NCBI GenBank assembly: GCA_964432205.1
Contig: CAYSMK010000020.1
Span: 34,862 to 98,861 of the forward strand
DNA from: Geomobilibacter sp964432205
GTDB lineage: Bacteria > Desulfobacterota > Desulfuromonadia > Geobacterales > DSM-12255
Length of the DNA: 64,000 nucleotides
Direction of reading: 5' to 3'
Below are positions 43,964-54,076 of the stretch, piece by piece. Position numbers and translations under genes: made by a program. The first letter of the stretch is position 1. Each line of letters begins with the position of its first letter. The notes under the pieces are model-generated. The model saw only the letters and a program-made list of their open reading frames with translations. It did no database searches and was not told where the DNA came from.

Positions 43964-44129
43964 CAAGAACGGCAGATCATTAACGCAGAGTCGCAGAGAC
44001 GCAGAGGAAATCAAGACCTTATCGAGTCAAAGCGTCCCACCTGTTTGGTGATTCACTTGATAGTCTTAACTTCTTGTTTTTACTCTGCGTCTCTGCGACT
44101 TTGCGTTCCAAATGCCTTTTTTGGATTAA
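43964..44129. repeat. Fold-back repeat FB3 (CAGAG class)
   Basis: Arms 43964-44008 and 44082-44129 share GCAGAGACGCAGAG-like strings and outer ACGGCA / TGCCTTTTTT ends. The centre contains CACCTGTTTGGTGATTCAC. It is homologous to FB4 (44654-44818) through arms and centre, and the two copies flank hcrC. Confidence 0.8.
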
Positions 44130-44165
44130 ACAGACGCGGCGCCTTGCCGCGTGAAAGGGGAGTTC

Positions 44166-44636
44166 ATGTTAGATCAACTGATCCACCTGAAAGTAAACGG
44201 TACGCTTCACACGGTGGCAGTGCCGCCGCACCGGACGCTTCTGGAGGTGCTTCGGGAGCAGTTGGGGTATACCGGAACCAAAAGGGCCTGTCGCGTTGGG
44301 GATTGCGGTGCCTGCACGGTCATCATCGATGGCAAGGCGGTTCTGTCCTGCCTGACCCTGGCGGTGGAGGTACAGGAAAAGGAGATCCTGACCATCGAGG
44401 CACTGGGTGACGGCGACCGTCCCGATCCCCTCCAGCAGAGCTTTGTCGATTGCGGCGCCGTTCAGTGCGGGTTCTGTACGCCAGGAATGGTTCTGTCGGC
44501 CAAGGCGCTTCTTGACGAGAACCCGCAACCGGAACGGGAAGAGGTGCGCCGGGCCATCGCCGGGAATCTCTGCCGCTGCACCGGATACGCCAAGATAGTG
44601 GAAGCGATTGAAGACGCCGCTGCAAAGCTGGCCTGA
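44166..44636 (+). CDS. hcrC: 4-hydroxybenzoyl-CoA reductase gamma subunit, [2Fe-2S] (HcrC)
   Basis: The 156-residue subunit has a plant-type [2Fe-2S] domain (CRVGDCGACTVIIDGK, then Cys in VLSC) and a helical [2Fe-2S] domain (CGFCTPGM, CRCTGY). I start at ATG 44166 after AAAGGGGAG; the frame opens at a GTG 15 bp earlier. It transfers electrons from the beta subunit to the molybdenum subunit, which removes the hydroxyl group of 4-hydroxybenzoyl-CoA to give benzoyl-CoA. The gene stands alone between two fold-back repeats, 329 bp before hcrA. The length is close to the roughly 160 residues of the Thauera subunit. Confidence 0.88.
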   Translation: MLDQLIHLKVNGTLHTVAVPPHRTLLEVLREQLGYTGTKRACRVGDCGACTVIIDGKAVLSCLTLAVEVQEKEILTIEALGDGDRPDPLQQSFVDCGAVQCGFCTPGMVLSAKALLDENPQPEREEVRRAIAGNLCRCTGYAKIVEAIEDAAAKLA

Positions 44637-44653
44637 GCGCAATGCACGCTTCA

Positions 44654-44818
44654 TCAAAAAAACGGCAGTTCATTAACACAGAGGCGCAGAGACGCAGAGA
44701 AAATCAATGTCTTAACGAGTGACGCCGCTCACCTGTTTGGTAATTCACGCGATAATCTGAACTTATTGTTTTTTCTCCGCGTCTCTGCGGCTCTGCGTTA
44801 CAAATGCTTTTTTCAGCT
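44654..44818. repeat. Fold-back repeat FB4 (CAGAG class)
   Basis: Arms 44654-44704 and 44769-44818 share CAGAGGCGCAGAGACGCAGAG-like strings (each arm with a few changes). The centre resembles that of FB3 (CACCTGTTTGGTAATTCAC). With FB3 it brackets hcrC. Together with the next repeat it fills the gap between hcrC and hcrA, where no gene is seen. Confidence 0.8.
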
Positions 44819-44821
44819 GAT

Positions 44822-44927
44822 TTCGTAGGTTGGGTTAGGCGGGTGTATGCCGTAACCCAACATGACCAAGCTGGCAGCCTGCAAGGCTGTTGGGTTACGC
44901 GATGAGGCCGCTAACCCAACCTACGAA
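44822..44927. repeat. Palindromic repeat FB6 (GTAGGTTGGGTTAG type)
   Basis: TTCGTAGGTTGGGTTAG at the left and CTAACCCAACCTACGAA at the right are exact inverted copies around a centre that itself contains GTAACCCAAC / GTTGGGTTAC. Repeats with this core are common in many bacterial genomes. It abuts FB4. Confidence 0.85.
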
Positions 44928-44965
44928 GAAATATAAGTTACAAGGTACTTAATAGGAGAACAGGT

Positions 44966-47299
44966 ATGTCTGAATATGCAGTGCTAGGCAAACGGTTGCC
45001 CAGAGTGGACGGACCGGTCAAGGCGGCAGGGACTGCCCGCTTTACCGACGACCTGTCGCTGCCGGGGATGCTCCACGGCAAAATATTGCGCAGTCCCCAT
45101 CCCCACGCGAGGATCGTGCGTATTGATACGTCAAGGGCGGAAGAGCACCCCGGGGTGCGGGCGGTCATCGTGGGAGAGGATTTCGGCGACTACCGCTACG
45201 GCCTGCGGGCCGATACGCGCGACGAGTATCCGCTGGCCCGGGGCAAGGTGCGGTATCTCGGGGAAGAGGTGGCGGCGGTAGCGGCCGTGGACGAGGACGC
45301 CGCCCTGGAGGCGCTGGAGCTGATCCGGGTCGATTACGAGCTCCTGCCGGCCGTGACGGATCCCGAGGAGGCCCTGCGGGAGGGGGCGCCGCAGCTCCAC
45401 GACGACAAGCCCGGCAATATCAGTGTCCATATGAAAACGGCCTTTGGTGACGTGGACGAGGCGTTCCGGCAGGCGGACTACATCCGGGAGGACCGTTTCT
45501 ACAGCCAGTCGGTCCTGCACGGCTTTCTGGAGCCGAACGCGGCCCTGGCTCTCTGGGAGGCGCCCAACCGGATCACCATTTGGGCCTCCAAACAGAGCCC
45601 GTACTTCCTGTATCGCAACCTGTCCAACTGTTTCAACGTGCCGCTGAGCAACGTCAGGCTCATCCAGCCGTACATCGGCGGTGGCTTTGGCGGAAAAAAC
45701 GGCGGGTACCCGGTCGACTTCTGCGCGGTGATGCTCGCCAAGAAATCCGGCCGTCCGGTAAAGATCGTGCTCACCATGGAAGAGGTGCTTTCCTCCCACC
45801 GGCGCCGGCACCCGATGATTGTTCGGCTGAAGACCGGGGTCAAGAAGGATGGCACCATCCTCGCCCACGACTGCCGCATCATCGCCGATGGCGGGGCCGG
45901 CACTGGGGTGGGGCCGAGCACCATTGCCAATGCCTTTTATTTCCTGAATCTCCCCTACGTCGTCCCCAACGTGAGATACGAGGCCTTTCGCGCCTACACC
46001 AACCGCCCCATCTCGGTTGCCCAGCGGGGTAATGGCATCCAGCAGATCCGTTACGCGGCAGATGTGCAGTTGGATATGATCGCCCATGATCTCGGCCTGG
46101 ACCCGGTACGGATCAGGCAGAAAAACGCGGTCCATACGGGCTACCGAACCGCAAGCGGGATGAACATACACAGTTGCGGCCTGCAGGAGACGATCACCGA
46201 GGCGGTACAGGCGGCGGAGTGGGAGACCCATTACCGCCCCTGGCAGGAGAAGAAGAATGAGCCGCTCGGCCGCATCGCACGAGGGGTGGGTCTCGCCTGC
46301 AATTCGTTCCAGTCCGGCGCCCGCCTGACCGGACACAACTGCTGCACGGCAGTGATCAAGGTTCACGAGGACGGCACGGCGTCGCTGCTGACAGGGTCGA
46401 CCGATTCCGGCCAGGGCTCCGAAACCGTGCTCGCCATGATCGTGGCCGAAGTCCTGGGGACTCGTCTGGAGGATGTCTTCGTACCCCAGACCGACAGCAC
46501 TGTTACCCCGGTCGATCCGGGCAGTTTCGGCAGCCGGGTGAGCTCCACCGCCGGCAACGCCGTCCTGATCGCGGCGCAGGACGCCCGGCGACAGCTCCTC
46601 CCGGTGGCGGCGGAACTGCTGAAGGCGGCGCCGGAGGATATCGAGTTCCGCGACCGCAAGGTGTTCGTCAGGGGGGCGCCGGACAAGGCGATCCGCTTTC
46701 GCGACCTCACCCGCCAGACCGTGGCCTGGGGGTCGGGCACCTCGATCATCGGCCAGGGGAGCTGGGGGCAGACCGTCCCCCCCATGAACTTCGAGACCGG
46801 GGAGGGAGATGCAAGCGGTGCCTACAGCTTTGGCACCCAGGCGGCCTGGGTCGAGGTTGATACCCGGACGGGCAAGGTGACGGTACCGCGCATGGTGGTG
46901 GCACACGATCTCGGCTTCGCCCTGAATCCCCTTGCCGTAGAAGGCCAGCACGAAGGTTCCATCGCCGGTGGGGTCGGCCATACCATCTTTGAGCATTGTG
47001 TCGAGGAAAATGGTCAGAACCTGACCCCGAATCTGACCGCCTACGGCCTCCCCACAGTCTATGATCTGCCCGAGGAGATGGTCTCGCTGTCGATCGAGAC
47101 CATCGATCCGGTGGGTGCTTTCGGCGCCAAGGAATCAGGGGAAGGAACCCAGGTCTCCACCATACCGGCGATCGTCAACGCCATTCACAACGCCATCGGG
47201 GTCTGGATTACCGATCTCCCCGTCACCCCCGAGAAGGTGCTCAAGGCGTTGAGGGACAAGAAGGCGCAGGCCGAGGCAACTACGGAGGGACAGCCATGA
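44966..47299 (+). CDS. hcrA: 4-hydroxybenzoyl-CoA reductase alpha subunit, molybdenum-binding (HcrA)
   Basis: The 777-residue catalytic subunit has the Ald_Xan_dh_C domain (about 15-125) and the cofactor domain, with YIGGGFGGKNGGYPVDF, STDSGQGSETV and the C-terminal Glu in FGAKESGEGTQV. It belongs to the xanthine dehydrogenase family and uses molybdopterin cytosine dinucleotide. Its length is near that of Thauera HcrA (about 769). Assignment to 4-hydroxybenzoyl-CoA reductase is carried by the diagnostic beta subunit directly downstream. The enzyme works as a reductase in the cytoplasm, with electrons entering through beta. AGGAGAACAGGT precedes the ATG, and the stop overlaps the hcrB start (ATGA). 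Confidence 0.88.
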   Translation: MSEYAVLGKRLPRVDGPVKAAGTARFTDDLSLPGMLHGKILRSPHPHARIVRIDTSRAEEHPGVRAVIVGEDFGDYRYGLRADTRDEYPLARGKVRYLGEEVAAVAAVDEDAALEALELIRVDYELLPAVTDPEEALREGAPQLHDDKPGNISVHMKTAFGDVDEAFRQADYIREDRFYSQSVLHGFLEPNAALALWEAPNRITIWASKQSPYFLYRNLSNCFNVPLSNVRLIQPYIGGGFGGKNGGYPVDFCAVMLAKKSGRPVKIVLTMEEVLSSHRRRHPMIVRLKTGVKKDGTILAHDCRIIADGGAGTGVGPSTIANAFYFLNLPYVVPNVRYEAFRAYTNRPISVAQRGNGIQQIRYAADVQLDMIAHDLGLDPVRIRQKNAVHTGYRTASGMNIHSCGLQETITEAVQAAEWETHYRPWQEKKNEPLGRIARGVGLACNSFQSGARLTGHNCCTAVIKVHEDGTASLLTGSTDSGQGSETVLAMIVAEVLGTRLEDVFVPQTDSTVTPVDPGSFGSRVSSTAGNAVLIAAQDARRQLLPVAAELLKAAPEDIEFRDRKVFVRGAPDKAIRFRDLTRQTVAWGSGTSIIGQGSWGQTVPPMNFETGEGDASGAYSFGTQAAWVEVDTRTGKVTVPRMVVAHDLGFALNPLAVEGQHEGSIAGGVGHTIFEHCVEENGQNLTPNLTAYGLPTVYDLPEEMVSLSIETIDPVGAFGAKESGEGTQVSTIPAIVNAIHNAIGVWITDLPVTPEKVLKALRDKKAQAEATTEGQP

Positions 47300-48270
47300 G
47301 ACTGAAAAAGTTCGCGCACTTCGAGCCGAGGACGCTCTCTGAAGCCTGCCAGCTTCTGAAAGAACATGCGGGCAAGGCGGCAGTGATCGCCGGCGGCACC
47401 GACCTCGTGGTCCGGATGAAGTACGGGGTGACACAGCCGGAGTACCTCATCAACCTGAAAAAAGTGGAAGGCCTCAGCGGGATAAGTCTGGTCGGCGAGG
47501 ACCTGCACGTGGGAGCCCTCACCACCCTCACCCAGGTGCGCTGCTGCGACCTGGTGCAGGAGCGCTACCCGATACTCGCGGAAGCTGCCCTCGCGGTCGG
47601 GGCAGCCCAGTTGCAGAACATGGGGACCATCGGCGGCAATATCTGCCTTGAACCGCGCTGCTGGTACTTCCAGCAGGGGAGCTCCTGGCGGCAGGCGAGA
47701 GCCGACTGCTTAAAAAACGGCGGCTCCGTCTGTTACATGGCCAAAGGGAGCACGCGCTGCTACGCGCTTTACTGCGGCGACACCGCAGCCGCGCTCCTCG
47801 CCCTGGGTGCAAAGGTACGGCTGGTGAGCCTCGGCGGGGAGCGCACCGTACCGATTGAGGAATTCTTTGTTGACAACGGCATGCGCCATACCGTTCTGCA
47901 GCCCGACGAACTGCTGGCCGAGGTCATTCTCCCCGGGCATGGAGTGGGACAACATGGCACCTACCTCAAGTACCGAAAGCGCGGCGCCCTGGACTTCCCC
48001 ATCGTCGGCGTGGCCGCGGTCATCACCAGGGAGCCGACCGCTGCCCCGCGGTTGCGCATCGCCGTCACCGGCGTGGGCTCCTCCCCATCGGTGGTCGTCC
48101 CCCCGGCAGGTTTCCCGACAGAAACGGCATTGACGCACGAAATGATCGACCGCATGGCCGACATGGCACGAAAACAGGTGAAACCGGTCTCGCATATGGA
48201 GGTTTCCCCCAGCTACCGCAAGGAACTGGTCGGCGTGCTGGTCAGGGACGCCCTGGAAAAGCTGGCCTGA
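47296..48270 (+). CDS. hcrB: 4-hydroxybenzoyl-CoA reductase beta subunit with extra [4Fe-4S] insertion (HcrB)
   Basis: The 324-residue FAD subunit has GGTDLVVRMKYG and LQNMGTIGGNICLEPRC. After the second FAD segment it carries an insertion with Cys122, Cys138, Cys146 and Cys155. These numbers are the same as those I recall for the [4Fe-4S] ligands of Thauera HcrB, and no other xanthine dehydrogenase-family enzyme that I know has this insertion. The extra cluster lets low-potential electrons from ferredoxin reach FAD, so the enzyme runs as a reductase. It overlaps hcrA by 4 bp. A 181-bp element with terminal inverted repeats starts 11 bp after its stop. Confidence 0.92.
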   Translation: MRLKKFAHFEPRTLSEACQLLKEHAGKAAVIAGGTDLVVRMKYGVTQPEYLINLKKVEGLSGISLVGEDLHVGALTTLTQVRCCDLVQERYPILAEAALAVGAAQLQNMGTIGGNICLEPRCWYFQQGSSWRQARADCLKNGGSVCYMAKGSTRCYALYCGDTAAALLALGAKVRLVSLGGERTVPIEEFFVDNGMRHTVLQPDELLAEVILPGHGVGQHGTYLKYRKRGALDFPIVGVAAVITREPTAAPRLRIAVTGVGSSPSVVVPPAGFPTETALTHEMIDRMADMARKQVKPVSHMEVSPSYRKELVGVLVRDALEKLA

Positions 48271-48281
48271 GGTTGCCCATT

Positions 48282-48462
48282 TGTAACTATTCAGCACCGT
48301 ATCATAACTCCCCCTGCCCCCCTCTTATCTTAAGAGGGGGAACCCGGTCAGCAGCCTCGGTGGAGTTTTCGTCGACGCCGCATCGAAGCGTCCCTCCCCT
48401 TAAGTTAAGGGGAGGACAGGCGGGGTTACGATTGCATGGCTGACATATGCTGAATAGTTACA
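48282..48462. mobile_element. MITE-like element with 15-bp perfect terminal inverted repeats
   Basis: TGTAACTATTCAGCA (48282-48296) and TGCTGAATAGTTACA (48448-48462) are perfect inverted copies. Inside them lies a second palindrome, with arms 48302-48340 (ATAACTCCCCCTG...) and 48393-48432 (...CAGGCGGGGTTACGAT). No open reading frame of note is present. It occupies nearly all of the gap between hcrB and the acyl-CoA dehydrogenase gene. Confidence 0.75.
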
Positions 48463-48491
48463 CCCAATTAACAACAAGGAGAACGTACGCC

Positions 48492-50291
<1,800 letters not shown>

Positions 50292-50317
50292 CCAGACAAG
50301 AACGGAGGCAGTTCACC

Positions 50318-51889
50318 ATGGCGGCAGAACAATCGAAACAACTGCTGGAACGGATCAGGCATGAAAGGCTCCGGTCAAAGGTCATGGCGGCCGAGGATAC
50401 GGTGTCGCTTTTCGAGAACGGCATGTATCTCGGGTTCTCGGGGTTTTCCGAGGGGCATCCCAAACTGGTGCCGGCCGTGCTGGCCGATCACGTGGAGAGC
50501 AAGGGGCTTGCCGGGAAGATGCGCTTCAATGTGTATACCGGCGCCTCCATCGGCATCGACGTGGATGACCGCTGGTGCCGGCTCGGCATGCTGGACCGGC
50601 GCTGGCCGCAACAGCAGGGGCTCCACATCCAGAAGGCGGTCAATGCCGCAGAAGTGAACTTTGGCGACCGCCATCTCTCCATGTATGCCCAGGATTTCGG
50701 GTACGGCTTTTACACCCTCGACAACGGGGGGAGGATTGACGTCGCCATCATAGAGGCGAGTTGCATCACGGAGGATGGGGGGATAGTGCCCACCCTTTCC
50801 GTCGGCATCATCGCCGAGATCGTTGCACGTGCAGCCAGGATCGTTATCGAAATAAACACCACATTACCCTCCCTGGAGGGTCTTCACGACTGCATTGGCC
50901 CGGATCTCCCCCCCAACAGAAGGCCCTTCGACATCCTCACCCCCCGGGACCGGATCGGTTCCACCAGCATTCCGTGCGACGTCGACAAGATCGTTGCCAT
51001 CGTCGAATCCCGCAGGGATCCGGTCGGCCGTCCCCTGAAGGCTCCGGACGACAATTCCGTACTGATCGCTGACCACATCATCGATTTCCTGCAGAGCGAG
51101 GTAAGAAGCGGGCGTCTGCCGAAGAACCTCCTCCCCGTGCAGTCGGGCGTCGGCTCCATCGCCAATGCCGTGGTCGGCGGCCTGGGTACCGGCCCATTCG
51201 AACATCTGACGGTCTGGACCGAGGTCTTTCAGGACAATCTCCTGGATCTGTTCGATTCCGGCAAACTCGACTACGTAACCGCCGCCTCGTTCGCGCTCTC
51301 CGAACGAGGGTTGCAGCGCCTCCTGGCCGACTGGGAGAACTACACGTCACGGACCCTGTTGCGGCCGGTGCAGATCACCAACCACGCCGAGATCATTCGC
51401 CGCCTGGGGGTGATTGCCATGAACACGCCGGTCGAGTTCGACATCTACGGTCATGCCAATTCCTCCATGATCAACGGTTCCCGGATGATCAACGGTATCG
51501 GCGGCTCCGGGGATTTCATGCGCAATGCCTACCTTTCCATCATGCACACCCCCTCGACCCGGCCTTCAGCGAGCGACCCCACGGGGATCAGCTGCGTTTT
51601 GCCGATGGTTACCCATGTCGATCACACCGAGCATGATCTCGACATCCTCGTGACCGAGCAGGGGCTCGCCGACCTGCGCGGGCTGGCTCCCCGGCAGCGG
51701 GCACAGAGGGTCATCAACAGATGCGCACACCCCGATTACCGGCCGATCCTGCGGGAGTACTTCGATCGCGCCCTGAAGGAGTGTGTTGCCAGCGGCAGCG
51801 CCCACGAACCGCATCTGCTCTTCAAGGCCTTTGACATGCACAAATCCCTGCTGAAAAACGGGTCAATGAAGCTGACCGATTGGAGCTGA
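50318..51889 (+). CDS. Acetyl-CoA hydrolase / CoA-transferase family protein
   Basis: The 523-residue protein belongs to the acetyl-CoA hydrolase/transferase family (Ach1, succinate:acetate CoA-transferase). Marks are SGVGSIANAVVGGL, the probable catalytic Glu in WTEVFQDNLLDLF that forms the glutamyl-CoA bond, and GGSGDFMRNAYLS with VTEQGLADLRGLAPRQR near the C-terminus. It may move CoA from acetyl- or succinyl-CoA to an incoming aromatic or alicyclic acid, saving ATP, or recycle acetate. It is tightly linked to the dehydrogenase gene and lies 123 bp before a TRAP solute-binding protein gene. Confidence 0.85.
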   Translation: MAAEQSKQLLERIRHERLRSKVMAAEDTVSLFENGMYLGFSGFSEGHPKLVPAVLADHVESKGLAGKMRFNVYTGASIGIDVDDRWCRLGMLDRRWPQQQGLHIQKAVNAAEVNFGDRHLSMYAQDFGYGFYTLDNGGRIDVAIIEASCITEDGGIVPTLSVGIIAEIVARAARIVIEINTTLPSLEGLHDCIGPDLPPNRRPFDILTPRDRIGSTSIPCDVDKIVAIVESRRDPVGRPLKAPDDNSVLIADHIIDFLQSEVRSGRLPKNLLPVQSGVGSIANAVVGGLGTGPFEHLTVWTEVFQDNLLDLFDSGKLDYVTAASFALSERGLQRLLADWENYTSRTLLRPVQITNHAEIIRRLGVIAMNTPVEFDIYGHANSSMINGSRMINGIGGSGDFMRNAYLSIMHTPSTRPSASDPTGISCVLPMVTHVDHTEHDLDILVTEQGLADLRGLAPRQRAQRVINRCAHPDYRPILREYFDRALKECVASGSAHEPHLLFKAFDMHKSLLKNGSMKLTDWS

Positions 51890-52012
51890 CACCGGGCCGG
51901 TGCAGGCATGCGGGCAGTTGCGCCAGTCCGCTGCAGAATGGCACTGGTTCTTAGAGACACCTGGACCTCGGACCGAAGGACAAACCCAAACCATGTCGTA
52001 AGGAGGCGTACC

Positions 52013-53053
52013 ATGAGACTATTCAAAACATGCCTGGTAGTTACCGTAGCAGCAATCGCACTTGGTTCCGGCGTTGCCTGGGCCGCATCGGACGTGGTGA
52101 CCCTCAAGGTCGCGCACTTTCTACCGGCCAGTTCCAATGCACATCAAAAATTGATCATACCCTGGTGCGACAAGATCACCAAGGAGTCGGGCGGCAAAAT
52201 CAAGTGTCAGATCTATCCTTCCATGCAGTTGGGCGGTACCCCGCCACAGCTCTTCGACCAGGCACGTGACGGAATCGCCGATGTCATCTGGACAGCCGCG
52301 ACCTTTCAGTCGGGACGGTTCACCAAAACCGAGGTATTCGAACTGCCGTTCATGATCAATAGTGCAGAAAAGGGGAGCCCCGCCCTGTGGGACTACATCC
52401 AGAAAAACGCGTTGGACGAGTTCAAAGGGGTCAAACTGATCGCGACCCATTTTCACGACCTTTCCCCCATTCACCTCGGGAAAAGGTCGGTAAAGACCCT
52501 GGAAGACCTCAAGGGGCTGAAGATCCGTGTGCCTTCACGTTTTTCCGCCAAGGCACTGGCGGCACTTGGCGCACTGCCGGTACAGATGCCCGCGCCGGCA
52601 GTGCCGGAGGCCATTGGCAAGAATGTGGTGGATGGCGCCACATTGCCGTGGGAGGTAACGACGGCATTCAAGCTGCAGGAGATCTGTAAGACCCATACCG
52701 AACCCGGCCCGGCACACGCCGGCATATCAAACACCATCATGGTATTTGCCATGAATCAGGCCAGGTACAACAGCCTGTCTCCCGAGTTGAAAAAAGTCAT
52801 CGACAACAACAGCGGCCGTGAGACTTCCAGGTGGGTGGGCAAGTCCTGGGACAGTTTCAGTGCGCAATCGCGTAAGATCGCTGTCGATCGTCACAACACC
52901 ATCAACATATTGAGCGATGCGGAATACAAACGCTGGGCGAAGGCAACTGAATCCGTTGACGATGAGTGGATCAAGGAGGTCGGGGCCAAAGGTGCTAATG
53001 GCAGGGCGCTCCTGAATGAGGCCAAGGCCTTGTTGGATAAGTACAAGAACTGA
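52013..53053 (+). CDS. TRAP transporter solute-binding protein, DctP family (copy 1)
   Basis: The 346-residue protein has a signal peptide (MRLFKTCLVVTVAAIALGSG, cleavage after AWA) and the DctP fold (LKVAHFLPASSNAHQ, YPSMQLGGTPPQLF, LEDLKGLKIRVPS). It should bind an organic acid in the periplasm for a TRAP transporter. ATG 52013 has TAAGGAGGCG before it. No DctQ or DctM membrane subunit gene is in the window, so it must work with subunits coded elsewhere or as a sensor. A close paralogue is at 60739-61779; both end with a K-rich YK(K)Y tail. An aromatic acid ligand is likely from context. Confidence 0.9.
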   Translation: MRLFKTCLVVTVAAIALGSGVAWAASDVVTLKVAHFLPASSNAHQKLIIPWCDKITKESGGKIKCQIYPSMQLGGTPPQLFDQARDGIADVIWTAATFQSGRFTKTEVFELPFMINSAEKGSPALWDYIQKNALDEFKGVKLIATHFHDLSPIHLGKRSVKTLEDLKGLKIRVPSRFSAKALAALGALPVQMPAPAVPEAIGKNVVDGATLPWEVTTAFKLQEICKTHTEPGPAHAGISNTIMVFAMNQARYNSLSPELKKVIDNNSGRETSRWVGKSWDSFSAQSRKIAVDRHNTINILSDAEYKRWAKATESVDDEWIKEVGAKGANGRALLNEAKALLDKYKN

Positions 53054-53074
53054 TCGCCCGCCGACCTGAAGAGT

Positions 53075-53104
53075 CTCGTCCCCTCGCATCGGTGAGGGGA
53101 CGAG
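53075..53104 (+). terminator. Hairpin after DctP copy 1
   Basis: CTCGTCCCCTC and GAGGGGACGAG form an 11-bp stem with an 8-base loop, 22 bp after the stop. No T-run follows, so it may be a terminator needing help or an RNA 3'-end hairpin. Confidence 0.5.
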
Positions 53105-53132
53105 CCCGCATTCAGCAGCTCAGACTGTTACT

Positions 53133-53287
53133 TACTAAGGAACATGCTGGTTACTCGACATCGTTTTTCCCCCACCCATCCCTCCCCCGCTGGACCCTCT
53201 GGGGCCTAAAGGTGAGGGCAATTAGTTCTCCCCCCGGAGGGGGGAGGCAGGAGGGGGGATGTCGAGTAGTCAAGTTCCGCCTTAGTA
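53133..53287. repeat. Palindromic repeat FB8 reaching into the paaY-like gene end
   Basis: ACTCGACAT (53153-53161) pairs with ATGTCGAGT (53259-53267). Weaker outer arms, TACTAAGGAAC (53133-53143) and GTTCCGCCTTAGTA (53274-53287), extend the palindrome. The right outer arm contains the stop codon of the paaY-like gene. Centre strings are C- and G-rich (CCCCCCGGAGGGGGG). Confidence 0.65.
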
Positions 53288-53899
53288 CCTTCTCGTTTCG
53301 AGTTCGCTCAACGGAATAGCGTCAGTCCTTGAGTAGCTTACCCGTCGGCGATCAGGCTCAACCGATTCCAACGGCGCCACCTCCCGCATCGACATGATGG
53401 AGTGGGCCGCCAGCCGTTGATACAACACGGTCCCCTTGGACTTCCAGAGGATCTCTTCCTCTTTCAGGGGACGTATCTCCTTTGCGGGCACCCCCCCGAT
53501 CAGCATGTTCGCATCTGCCGACATACCGGACTTCACGAACGACATCGCCGCAACAAAAGAGTTCTCGCCGATGACTGCGTGGTCCATCACGACGGAGTTC
53601 ATGCCGATCAACGCGTTCCTCCGGATGGTACAGCCGTGCAATATCGCCCCGTGCCCCACATGGCAGTCTTCCTCCACGATGACATCCACCTCGGGAAACG
53701 AATGAATGACGCACGCGTCCTGGATGTTCACCCCCGGGCCGATCATGATGCGACCGAGATCTCCCCGCAAACAGGCGCATGGCCCGATGTAGCAGCGAGG
53801 ACCAATTATCACGTCGCCGATGATGACGGCATCCGGATGCACGAATGACGTCGGATCGATCACCGGTATGACCCCGTCCATTTCATATACCTTACCCAT
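53282..53899 (-). CDS. PaaY/gamma-carbonic-anhydrase-like left-handed beta-helix protein
   Basis: The 205-residue protein has the hexapeptide repeats of the left-handed beta helix (VHPDAVIIGDVIIGPRCYIGPCACLRGDLG) and the three metal-ligand His positions of gamma carbonic anhydrases (IHSFPE, HVGHGAILHGC). Its length and C-terminal helix match PaaY and CaiE. PaaY is a thioesterase that removes dead-end CoA compounds of phenylacetate breakdown, which would fit this window. Gamma carbonic anhydrase is the alternative. Its last codons and stop lie in a palindromic repeat, so the natural C-terminus may have been changed. It is divergent from the CMD gene. Confidence 0.78.
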   Translation of the reverse strand: MGKVYEMDGVIPVIDPTSFVHPDAVIIGDVIIGPRCYIGPCACLRGDLGRIMIGPGVNIQDACVIHSFPEVDVIVEEDCHVGHGAILHGCTIRRNALIGMNSVVMDHAVIGENSFVAAMSFVKSGMSADANMLIGGVPAKEIRPLKEEEILWKSKGTVLYQRLAAHSIMSMREVAPLESVEPDRRRVSYSRTDAIPLSELETRRY

Positions 53900-54007
53900 T
53901 GTCGCCTCCCCGTCCTGATCTCACTGGCATCCGATCTCTTATAATACTAGAGAAACAGCGGCATGTCGCAATGCATTACTGCACGGGTCGCGGATTGTAT
54001 TCCGGCA

Positions 54008-54035
54008 TTGAGACGCGGGTAATGTCTGGTATAGT
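54008..54035 (+). promoter_or_regulatory. sigma-70-like promoter candidate for the CMD gene
   Basis: TTGAGA and TATAGT are separated by 16 bp, about 42 bp before the ATG at 54077. The match to TTGACA/TATAAT is moderate. Confidence 0.4.
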
Positions 54036-54076
54036 TCCATCTTCACACGACACTGTTGCAGGAAAGGGGCGGATCA

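Noticed and set aside
43964..44818. A CRISPR array suggested by repeated CAGAG strings
   Set aside because: The strings are arms of inverted repeats, not regularly spaced direct repeats, and no cas gene is present.
45131..46996. A 621-codon open frame opposite hcrA
   Set aside because: Shadow frame: no domain, no ribosome binding site, and hcrA is certain.
48435..48452. A TGGCTG...TGC string before the acyl-CoA dehydrogenase gene as a sigma-54 promoter
   Set aside because: The GG-to-GC spacing is one base short, and the string lies in the terminal repeat element.
51940..51960. TGGCAC before DctP copy 1 as a sigma-54 promoter
   Set aside because: No GC at the -12 position with correct spacing.
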